From Antedon bifida (Eukaryota > Echinodermata > Crinoidea > Comatulida > Antedonidae), in the NCBI GenBank assembly GCA_963402885.1, contig OY727102.1:8618001-8682000 (forward strand): a stretch of 64,000 nucleotides of DNA. Direction: 5' to 3'. The notes under the pieces were generated by a model, which was not told the origin of the DNA, did no database searches, and saw only the letters and a program-made list of their open reading frames with translations. Position numbers and translations under genes: made by a program. Of this stretch, positions 1 through 12,100 are shown one piece after another (position 1 is the stretch's first letter; each line of letters starts with the position of its first letter).

Positions 1-44
1 AGGCATGGTTTCATAGCAATGTTTTTGATTATTTTGTATTTTAG

Positions 45-752
45 TGTTGTAAGGAAGATGGTCCTCATCATATAGAAAGCCGTATCAAGATGTCATATAT
101 ATGTCACAATATAAATATATCTGAATGTCCAGTCAAATCAGTTGTGTCACACAATCCAGGAAGGTAATATCATATCTGAGGTCGCAACTTGAAATTAAAT
201 ATCCCCAGACAATGGGTATGCCAGAAACTTTCTAAGCATGGCATACATAGCTTTGGTGGAAAGTCGGTCACCATCTATAAATTGCCCTTTAAACCAAATG
301 CACTATCTATCGGGTGTCACAAGTAGACAAAACTGAAGTCATAGCACTTTGGTTGCTTCAGAGAACGGCTACAGGTTACCATAATATACTGCAATTTAAT
401 CAGTAGTATGATCATAGAACTACAATATTCTCAATGTTGGTGGTTTTCCAGTTGTTTGATCACAATGCTTCCGTGCTGTGATGTGAATTATTATTATTGC
501 ATGCTTTGTTTTTGTTTTTTTTTTTTCAGATATTTATGTGACTTTATTTACTACACATCGCTGTATCATATACATGATAAACCTAACCAAGGGTCTGCTG
601 CTTTCATTCATGTACCACCTCTAGGCAGGCCATACACAGCCAATCAACTTGCACAAGGTCTCAAATTAGCTATTATTAACATGTTGCAACAGAGTGAAGG
701 AAACGATAATATCCCAGAATGCAACTCATGGCAATCTATTGCTACCTCATGA
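45..752 (+). CDS. PGPEP1: Pyroglutamyl-peptidase I, last two coding exons (5' part lies outside the window)
   Basis: Cytosolic cysteine peptidase (family C15) that removes N-terminal pyroglutamate from peptides. Two exons are visible: 45-163 (after a TTTTAG acceptor, ending AG/GTAATA) and 530-752 (after a T-rich tract and CAG, ending in TGA). The junction codon is an Arg split 2+1. The first exon carries CCKEDGP and an ESRI segment, as in the animal enzyme before the active-site exon. The second begins RYLCDFIYYTSLY, containing the catalytic Cys, and has FIHVPPLGRPY, containing the catalytic His; the Glu of the triad is upstream of the window. The tail after the QSEG motif is lineage-specific. 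Both visible active-site residues are intact, so the gene looks functional. It converges on the minus-strand ATP8B gene. The identification rests on recalled similarity to vertebrate PGPEP1, which is strong over about 110 residues. Confidence 0.93.
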
Positions 753-1024
753 TGCAGGCTTACATCATATATCATCATATTGACATTGTATTCAATTTAG
801 TGTTATTATAGAGATCGGTTTTTACCAATTGGGAGGTTTTCATAATCTTGAAAATATGAAACAAAACAAAAACATAAACGTCACACATTTGTTAAACTCT
901 GATCCCCATTTCATATTTGTAAAGTATATTCATGTTGCCGAATATAGGTTTTGATCTATTTTTTAAAATTTTAAAATTTACTAAAAAGGTGAGTTCAATT
1001 TTTATATACAGCAGTTTTTAAAGA
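753..1024 (+). other. Probable 3' UTR start of PGPEP1
   Basis: AT-rich non-coding DNA directly after the PGPEP1 stop. I see no AATAAA in this stretch. The first canonical signals downstream are near 2312 and 2365, beyond a MITE, so the true 3' end is undetermined. Confidence 0.3.
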
Positions 1025-1610
1025 CCCATTCCCTACAATTTGTGACGTTTTGTAAAAATAATGCATATATATTATTTTAAAAACATTAAATGTACGTTTT
1101 ATGGTAAATTATGATAAAAAGAGAGAAACAATGCACTACCTAAATAGCTCGCGGTGAATGTCCTCTTGTTGGCCGTCTTTAGGCATAACCTAGCTAAGCT
1201 TAGTCATGTAGGCCTAGCTGGTAAACATCGGTAACGTACGAACAACGTACGGTAGCCTGGTGTCGTATAGTTGCTGCATTAATTATCTTTTTGTTTTTGC
1301 CAGACTCTGTTGATACAAATTGGGTGAAACCCAGTATTTTCGCTGAAAAGTTAGGAGTCTTCTATTTGTTTTGGACTCACGATCAATCGAAAAGTGGGTG
1401 AATTACAGAAGGAAAACAAAAATATCAATCCACGCGCAATGCATGTTAGGATTTATAGTGGGCCGCGAAAATTGTTAGAATCGCCTTATTTTTCACATTT
1501 TTAACCATTTAAAGACGAAAAAAGTTATTTCAATAGGACCAATAGTATTTATTTTTACATCAAATGTAGTTTGTGACCTTAAATTAGAGATAAAAAACGT
1601 AGGGAATGGG
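1025..1610. mobile_element. 586-bp MITE with perfect 12-bp terminal inverted repeats
   Basis: The left end reads CCCATTCCCTAC and the right end GTAGGGAATGGG, an exact inverted pair. The interior has no coding potential. A diverged copy lies at about 29330-30055 with its right end lost, and a third fragment at about 28658-28765. The three share long stretches, including the CTAGCT/AGGCCTAGCTGG segment and the GTGGGCCGC...TTATTTTTCACATTTTTAAC segment. I could not define a target-site duplication at this copy. It is a non-autonomous DNA transposon of unknown superfamily. Confidence 0.7.
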
Positions 1611-3654
1611 ACTCGTTCTGCCCAGGCAGCCAGGCAACACGTACATGCACTTCCTTCAAATTTACCGCTGCCATAGTTTGGATGACACCCTAAATATTTT
1701 GTAGCCATGCGAAACATAGTTTTACTGGCTTATGAAAACAAATACGTTTTTGTGACTTATCTGTTTTCCATATTTGTAGCGTTACGAAACCTCCCTATTA
1801 TTTCAAAACATTATAAGCCTTGCCTACTGTATAAAGAAACTGAAACTATGTATGCAAAAGTGATGAATATGCTTTCTATTGGGACATGAACAAGTATACT
1901 CCCTCTAGTGTGTGGAGGTAGGAACCATTATATTTTGGAAACAGTCATTTTGTACCACCCTTTATTTCCTTGCCACATGAGATGCAACCAGACTAGCTGT
2001 GCCAAAGTTGATGTAAATATGGGTGGAGCTTGTAAATGACTTGCTGAGAATCAAAACATGGATTGAACGTTTCAAATGAATCTTGTGTATGGTTTAAGGA
2101 GAACAATGTTTGTAGTATTGCTCTCTGATCATACAAAAGTCAAAGCACAAAATATTAGTAACCATAACAACATTTATATTATTTATTATTCATTTATATC
2201 TAAATGTCGTGAACAAATTCAAGCATACACTTTTATGTATACAGTATTTAGATTTTATATTCTGCCTAACAGATGTTGACCAAAATATGCATGCATGAAT
2301 TGTTTGCGTTCAATAAATTTGACCAAATCTGGTGTAAGGACATTTACAAATGCATGTAATGATTTAATAAAAAGAATAACATTTATTGTTATGTCATTTT
2401 TTAAGTTAATGTTCCAATGACCTTTACAATTTTAATAATACTCTAATTCTACACCTAAACAAGGTGTGATACAATGAACACTTTCAGTAAATAGCCTGGA
2501 AAATCGTTATTCAATTAATTATTTTACTTTAATATAATTACTAATCAATTACGGACAGATTTATATAATAATTCTTCTTATATATGACATTAGAAATAAA
2601 ATAAGCGTATATATTAAATCATCTTTTCAAATTATGCATAATTTGCAGTGGAAAATCATTGCACACATTGACATTTGTGCAAATTGTTCAGATTGCTCAA
2701 AAGGTTAAAATATTGTTCCAATATGTGATAATGGAGAATTTTCATGTTTGTTTTTTTCATTCATTATCAGTAAAAGTTTTAAAAATAATTTGTACTTAGT
2801 ATTTCAAAGCCTCTACAGTTTTTAATTTGTAAATAATATTGGGTTTCTTTTGAGACAAACTTTGTTTGTAATTGTTATTAATATTTATGTTTGTTAGAAA
2901 AAGTTCTTAATTTGTTTTGGTGCTATACTGCAATACATGCAGTATAGTTCATGCAGGACTCGATACATTTAAGCTCAACCCCATATCAAATACTATTACC
3001 ATTTATTTGTTTAGTTTGTATAAATATATTCACAATATTATAATATATTTTGCTGGAGATTGTTATGAGTGAATTGTAAATTTTTTTCTGACTTTTATGC
3101 AAATGAATGTATAAGAGTTTATGGATCATATTGTTCACCATTATAAAATGGTGCAGGCATAATTTGATTACTGTATTCATACTCACATATTACCATTGTT
3201 CCAGATATTGTTAATTCACAATACAAAAGGTAAAACTGCACAATCAGGCAGTTTATAATATGGCCAAAATTCTAATGTTCAAATTGAAATTTTACCTGTA
3301 TTTAAAACAAGTTTACTACAGGGTACATTCGTTTGAGATTACACTGGGAGTAGAACAATATATTTATACATGTAAATGTCTGGACAGATCCACTGATTCA
3401 CCTTTCTAAAGAAACCTTAGATTTCCCAAGCTGCAAGCAATGCTCTTTTCATGCAAAAGAGTAAGTCTAATTTTCCTATATTTCAATTAAGCATTTACTA
3501 TTCTAGCTTTTGTTGACATTTTAATAATAATAATAATAATGTATCTAGCAATAAGTTTATATATTATGTATCAAGATCATTAAAGTACTGTATGATTTTG
3601 TGAATTAATGCATTTCTTTTATTTTCTGGGCATAAATAAAATTGAAAGGAAAAA

Positions 3655-3995
3655 GCTCAAAACACACTTACAGCAACTTTTAAAATTTGAGAATATCGGA
3701 AGATAATGATTTAAGCAAAAAAATATAAGATAAATTAGAAAGCTATTCGAAAAACATGTAGAAGTGCGGTGCGATGTCTTTTAAATTTGTATAACTTTGA
3801 CGAAAGAGATAAAAAAAAACTTTAAAATAAGATAACATCACAACATCCGATAGGCCGCACAATTTTTATATGAATTCATATCTACATCCCAGCAGCTTTT
3901 ATAAGTTTTTAAAATTAAATTTAATGACATTTTTTGCCCTGATGACATCATCAAAATGAAACATTTTTTTTCATGAGAAAAATAATTGGTTGAGC
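3655..3995. repeat. Dispersed repeat family, copy 1 of 4
   Basis: Shares an ordered series of motifs with 18840-19290 and, in the opposite orientation, with 25690-26200 and 30560-31060. The series includes an AGATAATGATTT-like core, ATGAATTCATAT, a CATCCGATAGGC-type segment and GATGACATCATCAAAATGAA. No open frame is conserved between copies. It is an old interspersed element of unknown class. Confidence 0.5.
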
Positions 3996-6083
3996 TAAGG
4001 AAATATTTAAATTTGAGGAAAAATCGGGCACATGACGATTAATATTAATATATACAGTATTTATTTAGTTATTTATTTATTTAAAGTTTTAATGAATAAT
4101 AATCCAGTTCGCCTATTTTTAAGTACATGTATTCTTTTTATATATTATATTTATCATTTTTATTTGTATGTGTACGCCATTTGTAAAATGAATTTCCAAC
4201 ATATTTTATGATGGACCAATAAATATTATCTTATCTTATTCTGGAACATTTAATGATATATAATAATAAATAAATAAATAAATAATGGTAGACTTTTATA
4301 CAAATGTTTCTATGCACTTTGCCTTTGGCATGTCAAGTGAAACTAAAGGAACTCTTGCGAAACTAGGAGTGCTGATTGCAGCCTGTTACAACTGCTATTT
4401 TAGAAATCACCAGTTATCCTAGAACTAGAATGTAGTAAACCTCCAGTTAATGTAGAAACACCAATTCAAAATCAACACCAGCTAATGTAGCACGGTCAAC
4501 AGCTAAGTTGTATTATATTTTTATACCGAATAAATAGTAATAAAAATTGCCTCACAGCTAATGTAGTTACTATCACCAGCAAATGTAGATTTACAAAACT
4601 TTTGTCTATTAAAATTTTGCAAATGCATCTCTTTACTTGCTCTATCAGTCTATCCACATCTCGAAATTGACCACACCCATAAATTGGCCATATCTCGCAA
4701 GCGACCACCCATTGTATTTGCTACCACCTCCTTAAAAGCGACTACAACCCAAAGTGACCATCCATGGTTATTGACCACCTCTTCTCAAAGCAGTGAGTCA
4801 GTTTCAAGATAATGGTTTTTGTCATAGGTGATAAAACAGACTTCATAGATTAATTTGGTGACCCAACAAAACTACAAAAGCCAATGCCAACATTTTGCAT
4901 TTCAACAAACTGCAATTCAATCTCAAATTGAATGTTTTCTCCGAGTGGAAGTGTATACATTTTTGGTCTAGTAATCAATGAATGAATTAGACAGTATGTC
5001 CCAACTAACAAAATGAGCAACCCCACTAGAAATCAAATTTGTTTATGTTTGAATGTTTATTATGAATGAATTATATGTAAAATATACGAGCAAATTAAAT
5101 CATAAATTACATAAATACAGGTAATAAGAATAAGTGAAACAAAACATAATCATTTGTCTTTATTTCCATCTAAACAAAATCTGCACTGTATATGCAAGGC
5201 AAGGATTTAGGAATGAGCTTTAAAATGTCAAAAATAAAATTACACCATCAAAACACAGGGTGTTCATAAAATATATTTTAAAATACTATTATTATTATTA
5301 TTGAACCATTACCATGATGCAAAGATAGTGGAAATTATATTTCCAAAAAAATAAATGTTATGTCTATGTTAACATACAAGACTAGTATAAAAATAAGTCC
5401 TTGAATCTAGCAATTTGTGTTTATATACTTTCATACGTATTATCTTATCTTCACTTTCTACGGACAATTCAGCTGCTGACTTCATAGTAGCCTAATAATA
5501 TTACAATCTGAATTACTGAGTTTGTTATCTAGGAATCATCTCTATGAATGATTTCAGACTACAAAAATGTATCCAGACTGGTTTTCTGTTCAAACACTGT
5601 ACACAAGGTTTAGGTCTTGATTCTTTAGTTGTAGATGTTTATGGATTTATGTAGCAAAATGAAACATAACTTAATCTGAAATATACATAAAATAATAAGC
5701 ACATAAGCAAGCACATCTGCAAGGACTGAAGAAGTTAAGATAATTTTATTATAAAATGATATTTACAATTCAACCTTGAGAAAGAAAATGGGTTGTAATT
5801 CTAAATATGTATGCATTATTAAAATGTTTAAATAAGTTTAAAAATCAGTAAAGGCAAGAAAAGAAATAGTTTACAAACAATATTGACAAAATGATCTAAA
5901 AGAAAATATTATATAACATAACAAACTATATATTCTGCAAGTATCATAAAAGTATCTATAAATATAATATATAGAATTATGTAACTTTTACCTTGTAATC
6001 TTCAAAAGAAGAACAAAATACTGACCATAAATTCAACTTTTGCATTTTACAATCGGTAAGTTCTCATTTTTTTAAAAACTTTA

Positions 6084-6237
6084 AGTTGGCACACTGCATT
6101 GTATGGGATGTGTCGACAAATGAATCACATGTCAAAATAAAGTGTGATGTGCCTAAATATGGTAGTGATATGGCATCATCGTGTCCATATGGACACATCA
6201 CATTTTTTGTCACATAAAAGATAGTGTAGACAGAGCT
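6084..6237. mobile_element. Degraded short MITE (TGTAGACAGAGCT family), copy 1
   Basis: The right end TGTAGACAGAGCT is followed by TTA. The interior AAATATGGTAGTGATAT and CACATCACATTTTTTGTCACATAA match the better-preserved copy at 47839-47965. The left end is diverged; a TTA at 6081-6083 is the likely other target duplication. Confidence 0.5.
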
Positions 6238-8505
6238 TTAGCAGAATGTAATTCAAAAAGCCATGCCTATTAAAAAAAGTTTGTGCATAGGACAGCTCAC
6301 AACTTGTTGTTAAGCTTCTTAATCATTATGGACCAAGCAATTGTTGCCATTATTATATAATACATGCTGGAATGTATATAACCATACTAACAAACTACTG
6401 CACTCCAACTGTTTAGCACTGCATTATGTGGCATTTAAATTAACTAATAGACAAAATTCCACACTGTACTGCTCTCTGCTCACTATATTATTATTTATAT
6501 AGGTAGTTTTCAGTGACTGAGCCCATGTACTGGTTGGGGCAAAGGTGTCCATTTTGATTTACAACCATTAGAATATTATGATATTTTTTTTTAATGCAGT
6601 TTGGAATCTATACCTGTTGTAGTTAATGTTAATATAATAACAATAATACAATAATAATTGCATCTTTATGATCTTACAAAATGTCTATTAATCTACAAAA
6701 CTATGATTTACAGTAATAATAATCATAACATAATGTGTTGACTAGAAACATGCATTGTATTAATCTTCTTAATCTTACTTTTGGTTTACAACTGATTTGT
6801 TGGTCCTTAAGGCACATGATATGTGGAAGAAACTAAAATGTATTCAACAAATGCATTTCATTTATGTTTGTCTGAGATGAAGAACTGAATGTTACAGGGT
6901 GAATTCTCACAGTGATACTATATTTATAAACTGTCATTATTACAACATGGCCAACATACTGTATAAAAATAGAATAAAACTATTGTAGAGAATTGTTGGA
7001 TAATAAAATGTGAATAATTTTGTAATAAAATTCTTACATTTTTCCCTCTTCTCAGTTTAATTATGCAGCAAGATTTTGCTCAGGTTTATCGAGATTACTT
7101 TGCAGTGCAATTATTATATTGATATGGGGAAAAGTTTGAGACATACAGTACCCTCGAAAATGCAACAAAATGAACTGAGTATTAAGAGCTTCACAAAGCA
7201 GATATAGGGAACTAAAGGCAACGAAGCAATTAGTGTTTTATCAGAATATTTTTATGTCACAGTCTTCCCCTCCCCCCTCCCCAACCAGATTAAGCAAGGG
7301 AAAATAGCAAATTGTATTTGCTACATTCCTGTTTGTATTGGTTTTAATCATTTATAACAAATGCTAAACCTGTCATTGATTGTGAATTTTAACCAAAATC
7401 TGTAGAGTATAATTTTTATAATGTATTTCATCTAACTTTGCAATTAATCAATAATTAATCATTTTGTAACACTTTGCAGCTCACAGATTGTGATCTTCTG
7501 TATATATTATGTTTATTTAAAAATAATATAATCATACCGGGTAATATGCAAATGTGTATGGCCAATTGTAAACAGGAAACAGAACACACAGAGTATAAAG
7601 ACATGGATGTGTGAAACAGTAACATAGCAGTAAACCCAAAGTGTGTAAAGACAAATAACGTGAAATATTTATGCAGCCTCTAATAAATTGTTTCATCTCT
7701 GATCTATCAAAAACAACATAATATATCTATACACAATGACCTTTACAAGTGCTTTGGTAAATTTCTGTTTACAAAATTCAATGAATTTGACCATTATGAT
7801 GGTCTGATCCTATTATCAACCAACCACAACAATACATTTATTTATTTTCTATTTCATCACCAAAATGTCTTGCTAGTCATGTTATTTATCCCAGTATATA
7901 ACAAGATGTTATATCTAAATATTACACATCCCTAATATGTCATATTTCTATTTAAGAACACAATACATAGTCTATATGAAATATTATATTAAAAGTTAGA
8001 AAGTTAACAAAAGAACAAATGATAAGTACAAAAATAGTTCATCTACTCAAATAACTATATAATATAGTTGCCCCAAAATGTACATAGTATAAGTATCTTA
8101 CAATTCTAAAACAAAGATTTTTTTCTTTTAAAAACTTAATAAACATTCACTACCCACTACAGTATATAGAAATGTTGAATATGCTGTACAAACTATACAC
8201 AATAAAACAAAATATACACCAATGGAAACTTAATATTACAATGTAGAAATATAAACTTAGTTTGCGATACAAAGAATACTATTGTTTCGGCGTATGCTGA
8301 TGAAACAGCACTACACTTTGTGCTGATTTCTCTTTGTTTCAAACCCGTCAAAAAATATCTATTATAAAACCAAATTTGCTTACTATGTTATACTTTGAAT
8401 ATAGGGATCTTTCTATAAACTTGCATTATATTCTCTATTCAAGTGCATATAAAATTCCTGATATAACTTTCATTTATTCCCTAAGCCTTATGGGATTGAT
8501 GCTTC

Positions 8506-9171
8506 TTATACAATGAGCTCTTCATCTTTCAATGCAGACCCACGTCCACTATCTGTGTCTCTGCTATTTGCACTAGACTTACGACGTTCGGTAGAAGATG
8601 CTGTTCCGTTCTTTTCTCTTCCTTTCTTCCGCCTTTGACTGTCGCGAATTGTACCGGACGTGATCATTCTACCAAAACCTTCTTGGTGCGAAAACGCATA
8701 ACCAGAGCCTGCAGATTGAGGGCGCCTTCTACTGATACCATCCTCTCGAATGGAATCTTTATGACCTCTAGGTTTGTCCTTTCTAGTAACTTTACCATTC
8801 ATACTGCCTTCATCATCGGTACGCTTGAACGCCTTAAGTTCAACAACATTGTCTTTATCTTCCTTAGCTTGGATTGCTTCTTGCTGTTGTAGAATGCGCA
8901 CTTTCTCTGCAAGTGTTGGTGCGACGTCCATCGCAATGGCACGCTTACCGGCTACAGGCATAAGTAATATTACACACACAAGAGGCATACTAAACCAGAA
9001 AGTTGGCATTGTACACATAACACGTGCTGAACCAACAAACGTGAAGATGGCAAAGAAGAACTCGTACATGAGGTCGCTGTACATGATGAAGACTACAATC
9101 CAGTAAGAAACAATACTTAACCAGATACAGACATGGTTGAATACTGTCCAATATGCTGTGTCCATTGCCAT
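8506..9171 (-). CDS. ATP8B: ATP8B last exon: TM9-TM10 and cytosolic tail
   Basis: Encodes residues 1015-1235. Two to three hydrophobic segments are followed by a basic, Ser-rich tail with [18 protein letters not shown]. The GYAF segment is the conserved C-terminal element implicated in autoinhibition in P4-ATPases. The stretch after it (residues 1190-1235) is lineage-specific and rich in Lys/Arg/Ser. TAA stop at 8506-8508. Confidence 0.94.
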   Translation of the reverse strand: MAMDTAYWTVFNHVCIWLSIVSYWIVVFIMYSDLMYEFFFAIFTFVGSARVMCTMPTFWFSMPLVCVILLMPVAGKRAIAMDVAPTLAEKVRILQQQEAIQAKEDKDNVVELKAFKRTDDEGSMNGKVTRKDKPRGHKDSIREDGISRRRPQSAGSGYAFSHQEGFGRMITSGTIRDSQRRKKGREKNGTASSTERRKSSANSRDTDSGRGSALKDEELIV

Positions 9172-12100
9172 CTAAACATAACAAAAACATGTTATTACTT
9201 GCCTCAGGTCAGGTACAATTCACAGTTTGTCATCAACTAAAATTGCAATCTTTATTTTTATTTCACTTTTACATGGACAGTGCAGTTAGCTAAAATATAC
9301 CAATTTTGTCTCTTTATTGGAACAGTAAATAAAATGTTTTGACAATTCTTAATATGTGTGAAAAAAAGATAAGTAACTAAATTTGAACTTGTTACCGTGA
9401 CAAGTTCAGGTTATCCGCGCTGGACGCCAACAATTATTATGCAAGCATAAATATTTTGTTATAAATACTTTTTTACCTTGAAGTTTACAACCAAAACCAA
9501 CATGGTAGCTAGAACACATCCAAATGTAGTCTGTGAACCTGCTGGTGTACCGTCTGGATTCACCACATCTAAAAAGGTTCCTAAAAACAAGATAATACAT
9601 AATAGTATGTTAGAATAATTGTAAAGTTGTGTATACCAAAATGTTGTACCAGACAAACTCTCAATTTGGAACTTCAAGGTGCTAGAGAACTGAGCAGTGA
9701 AAACTGTTTCTCTGTGTTAACTTCATTCTTTCTTTACAATTTGTTGGTAATTTTATATTATTTCATATCTTCTTTCTTCATTATTTGTGCATAATTCTAT
9801 CGTAAATTTATGTGCCGTATTGTCGTGTCAATGTTACCAAGAATGGATTTATCTCACATATTTGTCTTCTTTTTAATAATTGTGTTGTTAAAGATAATTC
9901 TATTGATCTCTTTTTTGACCGTTATAATTGTTTTTGTAATAAAATTAGTAAGATTGTATAACTTTGTATTGTATAGGTCTTAAGATATATATATTATTCA
10001 ATTCTGTAAGGGGCGGGTTTCCCGCTGTTGAATGAGATTATGAAATAAATAAATAAATAAAATTTGTTAAATGTATTTTTTTATATTGTATTTTACATTG
10101 TAAACCGTTTAAATTAGTTAAGTATAAATAATAGATGTTTATATTTGGATATCAGCTGGCCTGCAAGTTCAGCTGGAAGGGTTACCCTCTCAAAATAAAT
10201 AAGTGGAAATAAATAATAAATAAATGCTTAAAAACATTTGTATATAGACAGTTACTGTTATCTATTATTAATGGCAATACTATGCTATTACCTGAAGTAA
10301 AAATTTAGGAAACAAAAATTTAGTTTCTCCTCATTGTAAGGTCAATTCGCTCTGAATTGTAAATCTTGTAAAAATTAAAAATCAACAAGATGACATACCA
10401 TAACAAACAAAGAAGAGTGTAAGTGATGTGACCGTTCCTGCTACGACACTTTTAGTGAACACCCAATAGTTAAAGTATTCATTTTTCTGTCCCGGTTTAT
10501 ACAAGGCTGGAAATCTGATACACATATCCTCATTAACATCCTGTAAAAAACATTTAGAAATAGTTTAAGTAGTGCTTTTAAATCGTTAATATTGAGTGCT
10601 ACAAATAATGTAGCCGACACATAGGTTTATTGATACATATCCTGTATGGATGGCAAAATTGTGACAATTACAAACATGACATTAAAATACTGTAATAGTA
10701 CGAAAATACGAAATAGTATATGTTTAGTCCATATTAAACTTACCTGATCAAAGATCCCAAGAGCTATGACAGGAAGAGATGTGAATACAATATTGTACAA
10801 AGTAATAAACCATTGATCATATACAGCCTAGAAAGAAGAACCAACAACATTATTTTACTACGAGTTGTTTTGAGTGGAAATCAAACAAATAATCTAGCTG
10901 ACATAAACAAATATACAGAATATTATTAGGTTGGGTAACATAGCAAAATTATATTTCATACAAACAATACATATCTTATAAACAAATCCTTTACTTACCA
11001 TAGCAGAAAAGCCACAATAGAAGGCAAACCAAAAATGACTGAGTGTAAATGCAAAATTCTTGTAGAAAAAATAAGACAAGAACTTGCTCATACGCACATA
11101 CGACCATCGTCCGTGAACGAGCAACAACCGTTCAAGGAACCGAAACTGACCAAATGAAAAATCACTTGCCAATACAGCTTGCATTCCCTCTTGACCGCTA
11201 ATTCCAACACCAATGTGTGCAGCTAAAAACAAACAATATGTACATTTAATTTTAATTAAAATTTAAATTAAATTTATATTTTAAAATATTATATAATATA
11301 TATGTATATAACTTTTAATATTAGATATTTAGATTTACCATTGGTAAATTGGGTTATGGTTTGGAATTATGTCTTACTTAGACATAAACCAAGCAATAAG
11401 ATGTAGTAAAGTCTTAAGACTACTACAGCTAGATTCTATCAAAGGTCAGGAAGGGGATATTTTTCTTTACGAATAGGTACATAAAATCATAGACAGACCA
11501 TGGACCTACACGTCCATGAGAGACTATAGTGCTTTAAGTGGTTCAATCAAAATTTTAAGAAATAAGGATAAATGGATCATTTCAAAGGAGAAAATTAATA
11601 AGATATTGACATAACATAATACCATATTATTACATTTCAGTTATGATTGCACAAAATGGCTGACTGGGTTCATGTTCTATTGAACATGGTGTCTCTAGTT
11701 ACCTTTTATCATACTGACATCATTGGCGCCATCTCCTATTGCAAGTGTCACTGCTTTCTTGTATTTCTTCACAAGGTTAACGACCTGTGCCTTTTGCAAG
11801 GGAGTGACACGGCAACATATTATGGTTTTGCAGAAACAAGCGGCCTCAAGGAAAATCTGTTCAATATCTGCTTGCAGTGCATGTACCTGTAGATGGCAAG
11901 GCAAAAAACAAATTTACAAATTGCTGCTATTTCACCCTTATAGCACAAGCAGTAACTACAGTTGACGAGAAATATATTACTTTAAACTATGAAAAGCGAC
12001 TGTAATCACTCAGGGGAATAGGCTTTTACAAAATGACTGGCTAACATAACATTTTGTTTTTGATTGAACTGAACCAGTTTAAGAAGTACAACCTGAGATG

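Larger units (their letters stand above)
1611..8505. other. Intergenic spacer between convergent PGPEP1 and ATP8B
   Basis: About 6.9 kb of AT-rich DNA. The open frames are short (under about 75 codons) and resemble no family I know. It holds a dispersed repeat (3655-3995), a LINE-like 3' tail (about 4060-4285), degenerate internal repeats (4440-4760) and a short MITE (6084-6237). The ATP8B 3' UTR should occupy the right end. A minus-strand AATAAA at 8473-8478 is only 28 nt past the stop, so it is a weak candidate. Confidence 0.6.

Noticed and set aside
8635-9106. Plus-strand frames of 85 and 110 codons
   Set aside because: They lie antisense to the last ATP8B exon, whose minus-strand product matches the family end to end.
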